Origin: Streptomyces sp. HUAS 15-9
Lineage (GTDB): Bacteria; Actinomycetota; Actinomycetes; Streptomycetales; Streptomycetaceae
Assembly: GCF_025642155.1 (NCBI RefSeq)
Contig: NZ_CP106800.1
Span: 32,072 to 96,071 of the forward strand
Reading direction: 5' to 3'
DNA: 64,000 nt
Positions 24,521 through 32,641 of the stretch are shown piece by piece (within the stretch, counting starts at the first letter, position 1; every line of letters begins with the position of its first letter). The notes beneath the pieces are model-generated. The model worked only from the letters and a program-made list of their open reading frames with translations. It searched no databases and had not been told where the DNA came from. Position numbers and translations under genes: made by a program.

Positions 24521-25279
24521 ATGAGCCGCGAGTCCAGCACAGACCAGCCCAAGTACCTGCGCATCGCCGCAGAGCTGCGGGCGATCCTGGAACGCGGTGA
24601 CTACGCCCCTGGCGACCGGCTGCCAGGCGAAAACACGCTCGCCGCTGACTTCGGCGTGGCGTCCCTGACCATGCGCCAAGCTCTCGGTCTGCTGCGAGGC
24701 GAAGGCCTGGTGGGGTCCCGCAAGGGATCGGGCTGGTATGTCGAGGACTTCCGCCCCATTCGCCGTCGTGGCATTCCCCGACTGGCGCGTGACCAGTGGG
24801 GAAGCGGCAAGACGATCTGGTCCGCCGACGATGACCGCTCGCCAGACGTTGACCAGGTCACGGTTACCGAAGGAGCGGTCGCGCCTCAGCACATTGCTGA
24901 GGTGCTCGACCTCGCGGAGAACGAGACCGTCTGCGTACGCAGCCGTCGATACGTCATGGAGGGCCGACCCGTCATGCTCGCGGCGTCTTACCTCCCGCAG
25001 ACCCTGGTCGCTGGATCGGCAATCACCGAGGCCAATCCGGGTCCAGGCGGAATCTACGCTCGCCTTGCAGACCTCGGGCACGCGCCTACTCGGTTCCGTG
25101 AGGAGATCCGGGTGCGTATGCCATCTGGGGAAGAAGTGGCGCGGCTGTCCATTCCGGCCGACCGGTCCGTCATCAAGTTGGCTCGCACCGCCCTGGATGC
25201 TGACGGACGGGCAGTTGAAGTCAATGAAATGACCATGGACTCCGCCGCGTACGTGCTCGACTACGAGTTCGACGCCTGA
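24521..25279 (+). CDS. GntR-family (HutC type, UTRA domain) regulator of transfer
   Basis: 252 aa from ATG 24521 (GGGGAGATAG upstream). The N-terminal winged helix (KYLRIAAELRAILERGDYAP, then TMRQALGLLRGEGLVGSRKG) is followed by a UTRA ligand-binding domain from about residue 95 (VCVRSRRYVMEGRPVMLAAS, ending in EVNEMTMDSAAYVLDYEF). Such proteins (KorSA, KorA and TraR types) repress transfer genes of Streptomyces plasmids. It is divergent from the leftward array, with matching palindromes at both promoters. Confidence 0.85.
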   Translation: MSRESSTDQPKYLRIAAELRAILERGDYAPGDRLPGENTLAADFGVASLTMRQALGLLRGEGLVGSRKGSGWYVEDFRPIRRRGIPRLARDQWGSGKTIWSADDDRSPDVDQVTVTEGAVAPQHIAEVLDLAENETVCVRSRRYVMEGRPVMLAASYLPQTLVAGSAITEANPGPGGIYARLADLGHAPTRFREEIRVRMPSGEEVARLSIPADRSVIKLARTALDADGRAVEVNEMTMDSAAYVLDYEFDA

Positions 25280-25382
25280 TGGACCCGCTTCGTGCCCCAG
25301 GCGCTGCGGGTTGCTACTCCCGCTACACAGGGAGCCAACCCACAGTGCCCGGCGCGCACGAAGCCGATCGCAAGAGCCCATG

Positions 25383-25409
25383 CGTCTCACCGGTCCCGCC
25401 GGTGAGACG
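25383..25409. terminator. Bidirectional terminator overlapping a stop codon
   Basis: CGTCTCACCGG (25383-25393) and its complement (25399-25409), loop TCCCG, lie between convergent genes. The stop codon of the leftward gene is inside the left arm. Confidence 0.65.
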
Positions 25410-25671
25410 GCATCAGCAAAGCCTTCAAGACCAGGCCTGTCACGCTGGTGCTGGCCACGGTGGTGACGATGTCCCGGACCACCAGGAGCATGACCGAGAT
25501 GACAAGGCCAACAGTCAGGATTGCCGTGGCGGCTACAGCGGCTCGGGCCCAGTGGCGCGTCCTCGGCAACGGTGTGTGCTCGCCGCAACGGCAGCCCAGG
25601 ACTGGGGGGTTGGATGTGAGGTCGGTGGAGCGGCCGTGCGCGTCGGTCACCAGGTGCCGGTTGTCGGTCAT
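25387..25671 (-). CDS. Small membrane protein, 94 aa
   Basis: It starts at ATG 25671 (GAGGAGG upstream). A polar N-terminus with GCRCGEHTPLPRTRHWARA is followed by one or two membrane helices (AAVAATAILTVGLVISVMLL, then TSVTGLVLKALL). It is alone on its strand between the GntR and HTH/TPR genes. Function unknown. Confidence 0.5.
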   Translation of the reverse strand: MTDNRHLVTDAHGRSTDLTSNPPVLGCRCGEHTPLPRTRHWARAAVAATAILTVGLVISVMLLVVRDIVTTVASTSVTGLVLKALLMPSHRRDR

Positions 25672-25750
25672 GGTGTCCCTCCTCAACTCGCCGCCAGATC
25701 ACATGAATTTGCTGATCACAACCGTCTGATGGGGGAGCATGACCAGACGA

Positions 25751-25810
25751 GGTCCGGCAGCGGTCCCGTACCGGACCAGTCCGGGACATGAAGAGGACCG
25801 CTGCCGGACC
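25751..25810. repeat. Nested inverted repeats upstream of the HTH/TPR gene
   Basis: The 16-bp arm GGTCCGGCAGCGGTCC (25751-25766) pairs perfectly with 25795-25810, and CCGGAC-CA-GTCCGG (25771-25784) lies between them. It ends about 80 bp before the start codon at 25894 and is a candidate operator or cruciform. Confidence 0.6.
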
Positions 25811-25893
25811 AGGGCCCTTGCTCTGCTGACTAGCCGTCGTCGCAGCACGACACTGGGCGCTGCAGAGCACGTATTCGTGACTCGGGAGGACCG

Positions 25894-27216
25894 GTGGCCG
25901 GCAACGCGCGCAAGGGAGATCCGCGTACGACGTTGGAGTTCCTGCTGCGCCAACAGCCGCGTACGTACGAAGAGATCGTCCGTGAATTCGGGCGTCTCGC
26001 TGACGAGTTGGGTGAGGACGTCACGCTCAGCTCTCGGCACCTTCGTCGGCTGGCCAGTGGGGCACGGGCTGGCACAACGCCAGTCATGCGTCGTGTTCTG
26101 CAGCAAATGTTCGGCAAGCCGCTCGATGAGCTTCTGGCGCCGTGGGACGGCGGAGCTCTACCGGCGGTGGACGAATCCACGGGGCTGGTCCTGGCTACAG
26201 GGCAGCCAACTGCGGACCGGGAGTTGATTGAAATGGCGGCACGACGCGCTAAGAGTTTCGCCCTCGCGGCAGGCCAGACGGAGTTGACGTCCGGCGTGAT
26301 GGAACAGGTACACGCGGATGTCCAGCGGCTGGCGACCGACTACCCGCAGCTTCCATTGTCGGAGCTGCTGCCAGACCTGATCACCACGCAGGACACCGTC
26401 TTCACGCTGCTGGAACAGCAACGGCGCCCCTCTCAGGCGCGCCAGCTCTATTTCCTCGCTGGTGTCACGGGGGGTCTGCTCGCGAAGGCTTCGCACGACA
26501 TGGCCGACCCGCACGCGGCGCTGACGCAGGCCCGAACGGCGTTCGTGTGCGCCGACAACGCGGACCACAACGGTCTGCGGGCCTGGATCCGCGGCATCCA
26601 GTCGCTCGTCTCCTACTGGGCCGGCCGCACCCGGGAGTCCGTCCGCTACGCCCAGTCCGGCGCGGAGTTCGCGACGACTAACACGTCCAGCGTGTGGCTG
26701 CCGATGAACGAGGCCCGCGCCTGGGCGGCACTCGGCAACGCGAACGCGGCGCGGGCCGCCATCGAGCGGGCGGAGGACGCCTGGGACGGCGTGCAGGAGG
26801 ACGAGGTCGACGAGCTGGGCGGTCTGTGCAGCTTCGGCCGCACCCGGCAGATCTACTACGCGGCCGAAGCCCTGTCGTGGCTGCCCTCCCAGGCCGACGC
26901 GGCAGGCGACTACGCCACCCGCGCCGTGGAGGCCTACGCGGACACCGCGTCTCCGGAGTGGGCATTCGGCGACCAGGCCGGCTCGCACAGCGCCCTGGCC
27001 ATCGCACGTATCCAGGCTGGAGAGCTGGAAGGCGCAGAAGAAGCCGTGGCGCCCGTCCTCGGGCTTGCTCCCGAGCAGCGCATCAACGGAATCATCAACT
27101 GCACGGAGCGGGTGCACCGCGCTCTGCGGGACTCGCCGCTCGCCGACGCTGGCGCCGGTCTGCAGGAGCAGATCGAGATCTTCACGCGCACGCCCCTGAA
27201 GTCCCTGCCCCGTTAG
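25894..27216 (+). CDS. HTH plus TPR-like regulatory protein
   Basis: 440 aa from GTG 25894 (GGGAGGACCG upstream). The N-terminal ~75 residues (RTYEEIVREFGRLADELGED, HLRRLASGARAGTTPVMRRV) look like an HTH domain with a pathway-regulator style. The rest is a helical TPR-like repeat array (residues ~110-430; ARQLYFLAGVTGGLLAKASH, EARAWAALGNANAARAAIER). Streptomyces encodes many such regulators; here it precedes an acetyltransferase with only an 8-bp gap. Confidence 0.7.
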   Translation: MAGNARKGDPRTTLEFLLRQQPRTYEEIVREFGRLADELGEDVTLSSRHLRRLASGARAGTTPVMRRVLQQMFGKPLDELLAPWDGGALPAVDESTGLVLATGQPTADRELIEMAARRAKSFALAAGQTELTSGVMEQVHADVQRLATDYPQLPLSELLPDLITTQDTVFTLLEQQRRPSQARQLYFLAGVTGGLLAKASHDMADPHAALTQARTAFVCADNADHNGLRAWIRGIQSLVSYWAGRTRESVRYAQSGAEFATTNTSSVWLPMNEARAWAALGNANAARAAIERAEDAWDGVQEDEVDELGGLCSFGRTRQIYYAAEALSWLPSQADAAGDYATRAVEAYADTASPEWAFGDQAGSHSALAIARIQAGELEGAEEAVAPVLGLAPEQRINGIINCTERVHRALRDSPLADAGAGLQEQIEIFTRTPLKSLPR

Positions 27217-27224
27217 GAGTCCCG

Positions 27225-27767
27225 TTGACGTATCCGATCCGCATCGTCGGTGACCACGTCGTCCTGCGCGAGTTCACCCGCGATGACGCCGCCGACGTCC
27301 TTGCCATCATTGGTGATGACAAGGTCACGACCTGGCTCAGCTTCGACAGCCGCGACCGTGACCAGGCCGTCGCCATGATCGAGGGCACGCTCGAGCGCGC
27401 TCAGCAGGAGCCCCGGACGGAGTTCTACCTCGGGGTGACCAAGCGCGACGACGACCGCGTGATCGGATTCGCCCGGATCGGGCTCAGTGGCGTCCAGGCC
27501 GGGAAGCTGGGCTACGCCATCGCAGCTAAGGAGTGGGGTCGCGGCTACGCCAGGGACGCGGCCCGCGCTCTGGTCACGTACGCGTTCAAGGAGATCGGTC
27601 TCCACCGGATCACCGCGGCGATCGGTCCGGACAACGCCGCCTCAATCGCGGTCGTGCAACAGCTCGGTTTCACCCGCGAGGGCGTGCTACGCGACCACGT
27701 GTTCACCAACGGAGCGTGGCGCGACAGCGCGCTGTTCTCCGTTCTCGCCCACGAGTGGAGCTGGTGA
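27225..27767 (+). CDS. GNAT N-acetyltransferase (RimJ/RimL type)
   Basis: 180 aa from TTG 27225 (AGGAG upstream). RIVGDHVVLREFTRDDAADV, then YLGVTKRDDDRVIGFARIG, LGYAIAAKEWGRGYARDAAR (acetyl-CoA-binding WGRGYA) and DNAASIAVVQQLGFTREGVL are the ordered motifs of the RimJ/RimL GNAT family, which acetylates N-termini or small molecules such as antibiotics. Its last codons overlap the next gene. Confidence 0.85.
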   Translation: MTYPIRIVGDHVVLREFTRDDAADVLAIIGDDKVTTWLSFDSRDRDQAVAMIEGTLERAQQEPRTEFYLGVTKRDDDRVIGFARIGLSGVQAGKLGYAIAAKEWGRGYARDAARALVTYAFKEIGLHRITAAIGPDNAASIAVVQQLGFTREGVLRDHVFTNGAWRDSALFSVLAHEWSW

Positions 27768-28324
27768 TGGCTGGGCGGTTCGTTCACTGCGCCGGCCGGA
27801 CCAAGCTCACCGAGGACCAGGTCGAAGTACTGAGGCGCGCCGATCCTCAAACCCCAGTCGACGCGTTCACTGGCTTGCAGTGGTGCGAGTTGTCGAACGG
27901 GCACACAGGAGTACCGCACCACAGCGAGGTCACGTCCATCTTCGAGGGGAACAACTGGTGGGTGCGCTGGGACGACGATGTGCACGAGCTCGTCACGCTG
28001 GACAGCTGCCCCGTCGATTGGAACCCGCAGGACGAAGTCAAGTCCCAACCATGCGGACTCTTCCCTGGCCACCCCGGCCGCCACGGCTGGGCTGAGAAAG
28101 ATCCCGATACGTGCGCACACGCCGGGGCGGGAACTCCCCGGCAGATTTCCGAAGCCGTCACGTTCGACGGCCGCTACATCTCCGTCTTCGAAGCGCCGTG
28201 CTTCGGATGCCCGGCACGGATGGTCCAGGTACGGATCCTGGATCCGAAGCAGGCCCGGCCGCCACAGGACCTCGGCGCCAGCATCAGCATGTGGTCATTC
28301 CTCGGCCCGGAGGCGGGGCTATGA
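27767..28324 (+). CDS. Hypothetical protein, 185 aa
   Basis: It starts at ATG 27767, overlapping the GNAT stop; an in-frame GTG is directly upstream. Contains TSIFEGNNWWVRWDDDVHEL, CGLFPGHPGRHGWAEKDPD and CFGCPARMVQVRIL, with paired Cys and His that could bind metal. Cytoplasmic. No family recognised. Last gene of the three-gene rightward operon. Confidence 0.55.
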   Translation: MAGRFVHCAGRTKLTEDQVEVLRRADPQTPVDAFTGLQWCELSNGHTGVPHHSEVTSIFEGNNWWVRWDDDVHELVTLDSCPVDWNPQDEVKSQPCGLFPGHPGRHGWAEKDPDTCAHAGAGTPRQISEAVTFDGRYISVFEAPCFGCPARMVQVRILDPKQARPPQDLGASISMWSFLGPEAGL

Positions 28325-28435
28325 CCGAAGCGATGGTGGCCGACCAGAGCGTTTGTATGTTCCTACCGGAAGACCCTCTTCCTGGTGCATCCGGCGCTGA
28401 TCGTGAATGCTGTTCTGGTCCTCTGCTTCCCGTCA

Positions 28436-28466
28436 GGCGGGCGGCCAACTCGGAAAGTTGCCCGCC
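28436..28466 (+). terminator. Probable terminator of the 25894-28324 operon
   Basis: GGCGGG (28436-28441) pairs with CCCGCC (28461-28466), and inside it CAACT (28446-28450) pairs with AGTTG (28456-28460). It is in the 260-bp spacer before the convergent 28585-29241 gene. Confidence 0.4.
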
Positions 28467-28584
28467 GGACGGGAGATCCGGCGAACCCGGCAAATCCCTC
28501 TTGGCGAATCCGGAAAAGTCTGTTCGGATCAAGGGCACTACAGACGCGACCTGCGCGTTTGTAGTCGAGAACGGGTCGAAGACG

Positions 28585-29241
28585 TCATCGGGGAGGTGCA
28601 GCGAAGGGATGCGCGAGGTGCGGGGGAGCGTCCTGGGTCTTGTCCGTCTCGGGGTTGCGGGGGCGCAGTGCGCGCAGCGCGGCCCTCAGCGTCGGCTCGT
28701 AGTCCGCGGGGTTCCAGTCGTCGGGCACGGTCACCTTCGTCCGCAGCCGCTCCCCTCCGACGCGGTGGATCTTGCAGTCGACGAACGGGATCAGGCCGAG
28801 GCCCTTGGCGTGGATGAGGACCGGTTTGCCAGCCTTCACCATGTCGATGACCTCGAGGCGGGCGGTCTCGCCCAGCCGGTAGACGTGGCCGTTGGCGCCG
28901 CGTTTGGTGGAGCCGACGACGACCATGCCGTCGAAGCCGGCCGCTTCCTGCTTCCACTTCTCCGCGTAGGTCTCCGGCGTGAACAGGTCGTCGAACTGCA
29001 GGAGCTCGGTCCCGGGCAGCCGGTGGCGGATCTTCGCCAGGCGCCGGTCCCACTCCCTGCGGCGGGCGATGTGCGGGGTGGCGCAGATGTAGACGCGGAC
29101 CGGGTCGCCGACCTTCCGTCCTTCGCGGATCTTCTTCATGGCCGCGATGTACGCGCGCTGTTGCGCGGCGGTCGCGTAGGTGGCCACGCCGGGGTCCAGG
29201 GCGTCCCAGCCGAGGGGAGGGGATGCAGGCATGGACGTCAT
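28585..29241 (-). CDS. Nucleoside 2-deoxyribosyltransferase-like protein
   Basis: 218 aa from ATG 29241 (29232 is an alternative). VRVYICATPHIARRREWDRR, then LPGTELLQFDDLFTPETYAE, FDGMVVVGSTKRGANGHVYR and TARLEVIDMVKAGKPVLIHA follow the flavodoxin-like order of the deoxyribosyltransferase/YtoQ superfamily, including a conserved E in a late helix. Such proteins act on nucleosides or serve as SLOG-type nucleotide sensors. It is monocistronic and convergent with the preceding operon. Catalytic activity is inferred only. Confidence 0.6.
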   Translation of the reverse strand: MTSMPASPPLGWDALDPGVATYATAAQQRAYIAAMKKIREGRKVGDPVRVYICATPHIARRREWDRRLAKIRHRLPGTELLQFDDLFTPETYAEKWKQEAAGFDGMVVVGSTKRGANGHVYRLGETARLEVIDMVKAGKPVLIHAKGLGLIPFVDCKIHRVGGERLRTKVTVPDDWNPADYEPTLRAALRALRPRNPETDKTQDAPPHLAHPFAAPPR

Positions 29242-29390
29242 CTTCCCCTGAGCCACTGTCAGGCCCCGTCGCTGCACTCCGAGATGTCCCTTCCACACGG
29301 TTCTCGCCGACTCACCCGCGACGCCCTCTGCACGAAGCGTGAGCGACGCTGTATGGTGGCTGCGATCAAGATCTACCTGAATATTGAAAA

Positions 29391-29417
29391 CCCCCAGCGC
29401 CTAAGCAACGCCGGGGG
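29391..29417 (+). promoter_or_regulatory. Structured leader hairpin
   Basis: CCCCCAGCGCC (from 29391) and CGCCGGGGG (ending 29417) form a short hairpin with loop TAAGCAA, 17 bp before an AGGAGG site (29434-29439). It looks like a translation or transcription control element for the small gene at 29446. Confidence 0.4.
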
Positions 29418-29445
29418 AGTAGAGAACCTAACTAGGAGGCTCTCG

Positions 29446-29595
29446 GTGTTCATGGCACCACTGTACCCGTGGGCCTTCCAGGCCACACAAGATCCCCGCC
29501 GTCTTCGCGATCACTCGCGCCGCACGTCAGCGGGGTCTTTTCGCGTTCCCGCGCACCCCGACCAGCCCTCCGCGGAGGGGGTCGAGATGACGTAG
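29446..29595 (+). CDS. Possible small protein, 49 aa
   Basis: GTG 29446 has AGGAGG six bases upstream, and an ATG follows two codons later. The peptide starts VFMAPLYPWAFQATQDPRRL and is basic. It is preceded by a hairpin leader. It may be a short gene or a leader peptide. No family is recognised. Confidence 0.35.
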   Translation: MFMAPLYPWAFQATQDPRRLRDHSRRTSAGSFRVPAHPDQPSAEGVEMT

Positions 29596-29890
29596 GTCTG
29601 GGGCGGCATTCGCCGCCGGGACGCTCAGCCACCCAGGTGACTCGCAATCACCCCGGCTGGCGCCCCATCTGTCTCCAGAGGGTTTCGCACGCCCTCTGAA
29701 GGGATTGTCCGTCCGGTTCGCACCCGGTCGAACAGTTCGATCTCTGGTTCTCGCCGAACCACAAAGCACCACGAGGGGGCTTCGTCATGCCCTCTTCTAC
29801 TCGAAGGAGGCCGTCGCCATTTTGCACCACCAGCTTGCCTCGCGCCAGCCTGACAATGCCCGGTTGATCCGGGTTTGCCAGCCTGGGCTG
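29596..29890. other. Spacer with no clear gene
   Basis: Short reading frames occur on both strands, for example a 46-codon leftward frame from 29788 (MTKPPRGALWFGENQRSNCS), but none has a convincing family or coupling. GAGGGTTTCGC and GCGTGCGAAACCCTC-type inverted elements near 29677-29700 suggest structure. I see nothing certain here. Confidence 0.3.
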
Positions 29891-30058
29891 TCACATGTGA
29901 CGGAAAATGTCCGCCCCGTACGTCCCGAATGTGCGGTTGTTCGGGTCGGCTTCGGGGTTGCCCCGAGGGTTCCTGCTGCGGTTGTCCACAGCCGCGGGGC
30001 CCGTTCGGCGCGTCATCTGTCTACAGGTGATCTGGTCCATGGTCGCCGGATGGATCAT
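29891..30058 (-). CDS. Possible small protein, 55 aa
   Basis: It starts at ATG 30058 with GGAAGGA nine bases upstream: MIHPATMDQITCRQMTRRTG, then an Asn/Arg-rich stretch ending in GADIFRHM. It is divergent from the 30085 gene with only 26 bp between starts. The ribosome site supports it, but there is no family match. Confidence 0.35.
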   Translation of the reverse strand: MIHPATMDQITCRQMTRRTGPAAVDNRSRNPRGNPEADPNNRTFGTYGADIFRHM

Positions 30059-30084
30059 GTTCTGACGTCCTTCCGGGCGGGCCG

Positions 30085-31581
30085 ATGAGTGCCGTGGCGG
30101 CGCCGGCCGCCGTGATGGTTCCCGCTGCGCGTTCGTCAGTCGACGACGTCGCGGTCGACGTGCTGCCCGCGCTCTACGTGCCGGAGGCGCGGCAGTGGCT
30201 GTCAACGTCGGCGGGCCGGGTCGCGCCGGAGGGCTACTCGTGGATGCAGGGGGTGCACTGGGTGGCGGGTTCGGGTTTGTACGAACCGCGTCGGCACCGG
30301 TCGCACGGTCCGCGTTCGTTCGGGCGGACGACGGTGTTCATCGCGCAGCTGCTCAGCGAGCTGTCGCCGTGCCGTCCGGGGATCGAGTACCTGATGCGTC
30401 GCACCGGCCTGACGAAGCGGGCGGTGCAGAGCCACCTGCAGATTCTCCGGGAGACCGGGCTGCTTGCCTACATCGTGAAGGGCACGCGACAGCGGGGCGG
30501 GCCGCCGCAGGCGTCGGAGTTCGCGCTGATGCTGCCGCCCGAGTTCGATGCCGCGCTGGGGATCCGGACGGCTGGTGAGGGCACCGGGCGGCGGGTGACC
30601 GGGATCGCGGAGTTCGGTCGCAAGTTGATGGCGAAGCTGGCAGCGAAGGCGGCCCGGAAGGTGCGCCGGCCCCGGTCGCCGATGTCCTCGAGGACCGCGC
30701 CGAAGGCTGCCCGAAAGGGGGCTACGGAGGCCTCTGTGACTGCTGTTTCGGCGGAGTCCCGTTGCACCCCAATGGGGGGTAGTTCCTCAAGTGTTTCGAC
30801 TGCGAGTACTACTTCCTTCCCCCCTGAGAGCAAGCTCGCAAGCGGGGGCAGCGAGTCACCCATCCCGGAGAAGTCCAAGGCCAAGGCCGGCGGTCGCCGG
30901 AAGCTGAACACGGTCGGACGCCGCTTCCAGCTGGCGAGGGAGCTCACCCAGGAACTGGACTGGCTGCGCGGCTGCTCGGTGCCCCGGATCGCCTGGGTGG
31001 CCCGGACCGTTGCTGATGCCGGATGGACCGTGACCGACGTCCGTGCCTGGCTGCACTTGCGCGGCGAGGCGGCCCACGTCCGTCGGGGCTCCGGGCTGCT
31101 CGCCGTGCTGCTGGCCAACGCGGTGACCGTGCTGGACACCCCGGCCAAGCGGGCCGAGGCTGTTGCCCGGTGGCGCGGTGCTCAGGAGGCGGCCCGCCGT
31201 GACTGCATCCAGCAGGTCCGTGCCCAGCGGGAGCGGTTCGAAGGGGACTGGGAGGCACCTTCCAGCCGCTCCGTCCAGCGCGAGGTGGCGCAGGCGTTCG
31301 CCCAGGTCCGCGAGGTGGCTAACGGCGGCCGCCACCAGGACCAGGCCCCCAGCGTCGATGACCGGTGCGTGGACCCGGAGCTGAATGACCCGCAGGTCGA
31401 GCAGATGCGCGAGCAGGCGCACGGCGAGCTCATGCGGGGCGTGACCGACCTGATCGACCTGGCGGTCGACTCCATGGGCCCCGAGGCCGCCGAACAGCTC
31501 TACGGGGCGGACCTGATGCGCCGCGCCCGCCAGCTGGCAACTGCTACCCGCAGCTCGCTCATGACCATCACCCACCGGTAG
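30085..31581 (+). CDS. Winged-helix protein, candidate replication initiator
   Basis: 498 aa from ATG 30085. A winged helix lies at about 84-150 (FIAQLLSELSPCRPGIEYLM, LTKRAVQSHLQILRETGLL, then a wing). A Ser/Ala/Lys-rich linker (~190-270) leads to a helical domain with LARELTQELDWLRGCSVPRI and GWTVTDVRAWLHLRGEA. Streptomyces linear-element proteins of this build are usually annotated only as HTH or replication proteins. The DciA (helicase-loader-like) gene follows after 9 bp, which supports an initiator role. Evidence is context, not homology. Confidence 0.55.
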   Translation: MSAVAAPAAVMVPAARSSVDDVAVDVLPALYVPEARQWLSTSAGRVAPEGYSWMQGVHWVAGSGLYEPRRHRSHGPRSFGRTTVFIAQLLSELSPCRPGIEYLMRRTGLTKRAVQSHLQILRETGLLAYIVKGTRQRGGPPQASEFALMLPPEFDAALGIRTAGEGTGRRVTGIAEFGRKLMAKLAAKAARKVRRPRSPMSSRTAPKAARKGATEASVTAVSAESRCTPMGGSSSSVSTASTTSFPPESKLASGGSESPIPEKSKAKAGGRRKLNTVGRRFQLARELTQELDWLRGCSVPRIAWVARTVADAGWTVTDVRAWLHLRGEAAHVRRGSGLLAVLLANAVTVLDTPAKRAEAVARWRGAQEAARRDCIQQVRAQRERFEGDWEAPSSRSVQREVAQAFAQVREVANGGRHQDQAPSVDDRCVDPELNDPQVEQMREQAHGELMRGVTDLIDLAVDSMGPEAAEQLYGADLMRRARQLATATRSSLMTITHR

Positions 31582-31590
31582 GAGGCCCAG

Positions 31591-32463
31591 ATGACCGAGA
31601 CCACCACCATCGAGCAGGCCGGCTCGGACGGCCCCGAGCTGTCCGGTGTCGACCTCGCGCGGGTCGCGCTGCACGCCGCCCGCGATGCCGCCCGCAAGCG
31701 CGGCGAAACTGAGGCCCGGATGCCGCGCCGCCGCACACAGCGTGTCGTGAAGCGCGACGGCCGCGAGCCGAGCGGGTTCGCCGCCGTGCTCCAGGGCCTC
31801 ATGGCGGAGCGGGCCTGGGCGGTCCCGGCCGCAGGCGGCAGCGTCCTGGACCGCTGGCCGGACATCGCAGCCGCGGTCTCATCCCGGCTGCCCGAGCACG
31901 TCCAGGCCGTGGCCTTCCACCCGGAGAGCGGGCAGCTGGACCTACGCCCGGACTCACCCGCCTACGCCACCCAACTCCGCCTGATCACCGCCCGGATCAT
32001 CACCGCGGCGAACCAGGAAGTCGGCACCGACGCCGTCCGCACCGTCCGCGTCCTGGCCGCCGGCGCCGCGCCCGAGCCCCGTACGGCGGAGCCCGCCCCG
32101 CAGACCACGACCGCGCCCCCGGCGTCGGTGAAGACCCGCGACACCGCCTCGCCCGGCTACCACCAGGCGCTGGCCGCACACATGGCCGTCGCCCCCGACA
32201 GGCGGGTGGACCCGGGCATCGCGGAAGCAGTCGAGCGGCAGACCAGGGCCATGCGCGAGCTCAGCCGGCGGGCCTTCCCCGAGCCGGAGGCGTCCTCGGA
32301 CGACCAGCCGGCCCCGATCGAGGCGGCCCGCATCCAGCGCCGCCGCGCGTCCGAAGCCACCCACACCCTGGCGCTGCGCCGGGCCCGGGCCGAACGAGCG
32401 GCCCGTCAGACCGGGACGGCGGCTGCCACGCCGCAGCCCCCGGCGGTCCGGCGTACGGCGTGA
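31591..32463 (+). CDS. dciA: DciA / DUF721-family protein
   Basis: 290 aa from ATG 31591 (AGGAGG upstream). SGVDLARVALHAARDAARKR and FAAVLQGLMAERAWAVPAAG, then VLDRWPDIAAAVSSRLPEHV and LDLRPDSPAYATQLRLITAR, match the DUF721/DciA domain (about residues 60-155), which loads or recruits the DnaB helicase in bacteria lacking DnaC. Chromosomal Streptomyces dciA lies near recF and gyrB; this is an extra copy with a ~130-residue Ala/Arg tail. Decayed copies of that tail occur at 42225 and 43793. Confidence 0.8.
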   Translation: MTETTTIEQAGSDGPELSGVDLARVALHAARDAARKRGETEARMPRRRTQRVVKRDGREPSGFAAVLQGLMAERAWAVPAAGGSVLDRWPDIAAAVSSRLPEHVQAVAFHPESGQLDLRPDSPAYATQLRLITARIITAANQEVGTDAVRTVRVLAAGAAPEPRTAEPAPQTTTAPPASVKTRDTASPGYHQALAAHMAVAPDRRVDPGIAEAVERQTRAMRELSRRAFPEPEASSDDQPAPIEAARIQRRRASEATHTLALRRARAERAARQTGTAAATPQPPAVRRTA

Positions 32464-32641
32464 ATGCGCAGGCCAGGACCGACGGCGGACAGCCTCACCG
32501 GCGTGCCGGTTGAACTGGGCGATCGCCACCGCCTCCGTACCGTCCCGACATCTGCTTCTCGTAACCGGATCATTCGGCGCATTGCCGAATGACAAGATTG
32601 AGGATCTGCCAGGCGCAGGCAACGATCGGAGACCACAAGCG

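Noticed and set aside
23879..25870. A leftward 663-codon frame across the GntR gene
   Set aside because: Only the last 131 codons have a start with ribosome site and gene-like composition; the rest is antisense to GntR.
28111..29595. A rightward 494-codon frame, including an ATG at 28321 overlapping the previous stop
   Set aside because: It continues antisense through the deoxyribosyltransferase-like gene and has no domain. A short gene from 28321 cannot be excluded, but nothing supports an end for it.
29690..29770. A tRNA-like GGTTCGCACCC...GAACC stretch
   Set aside because: No cloverleaf with anticodon arm or acceptor stem could be folded by eye.
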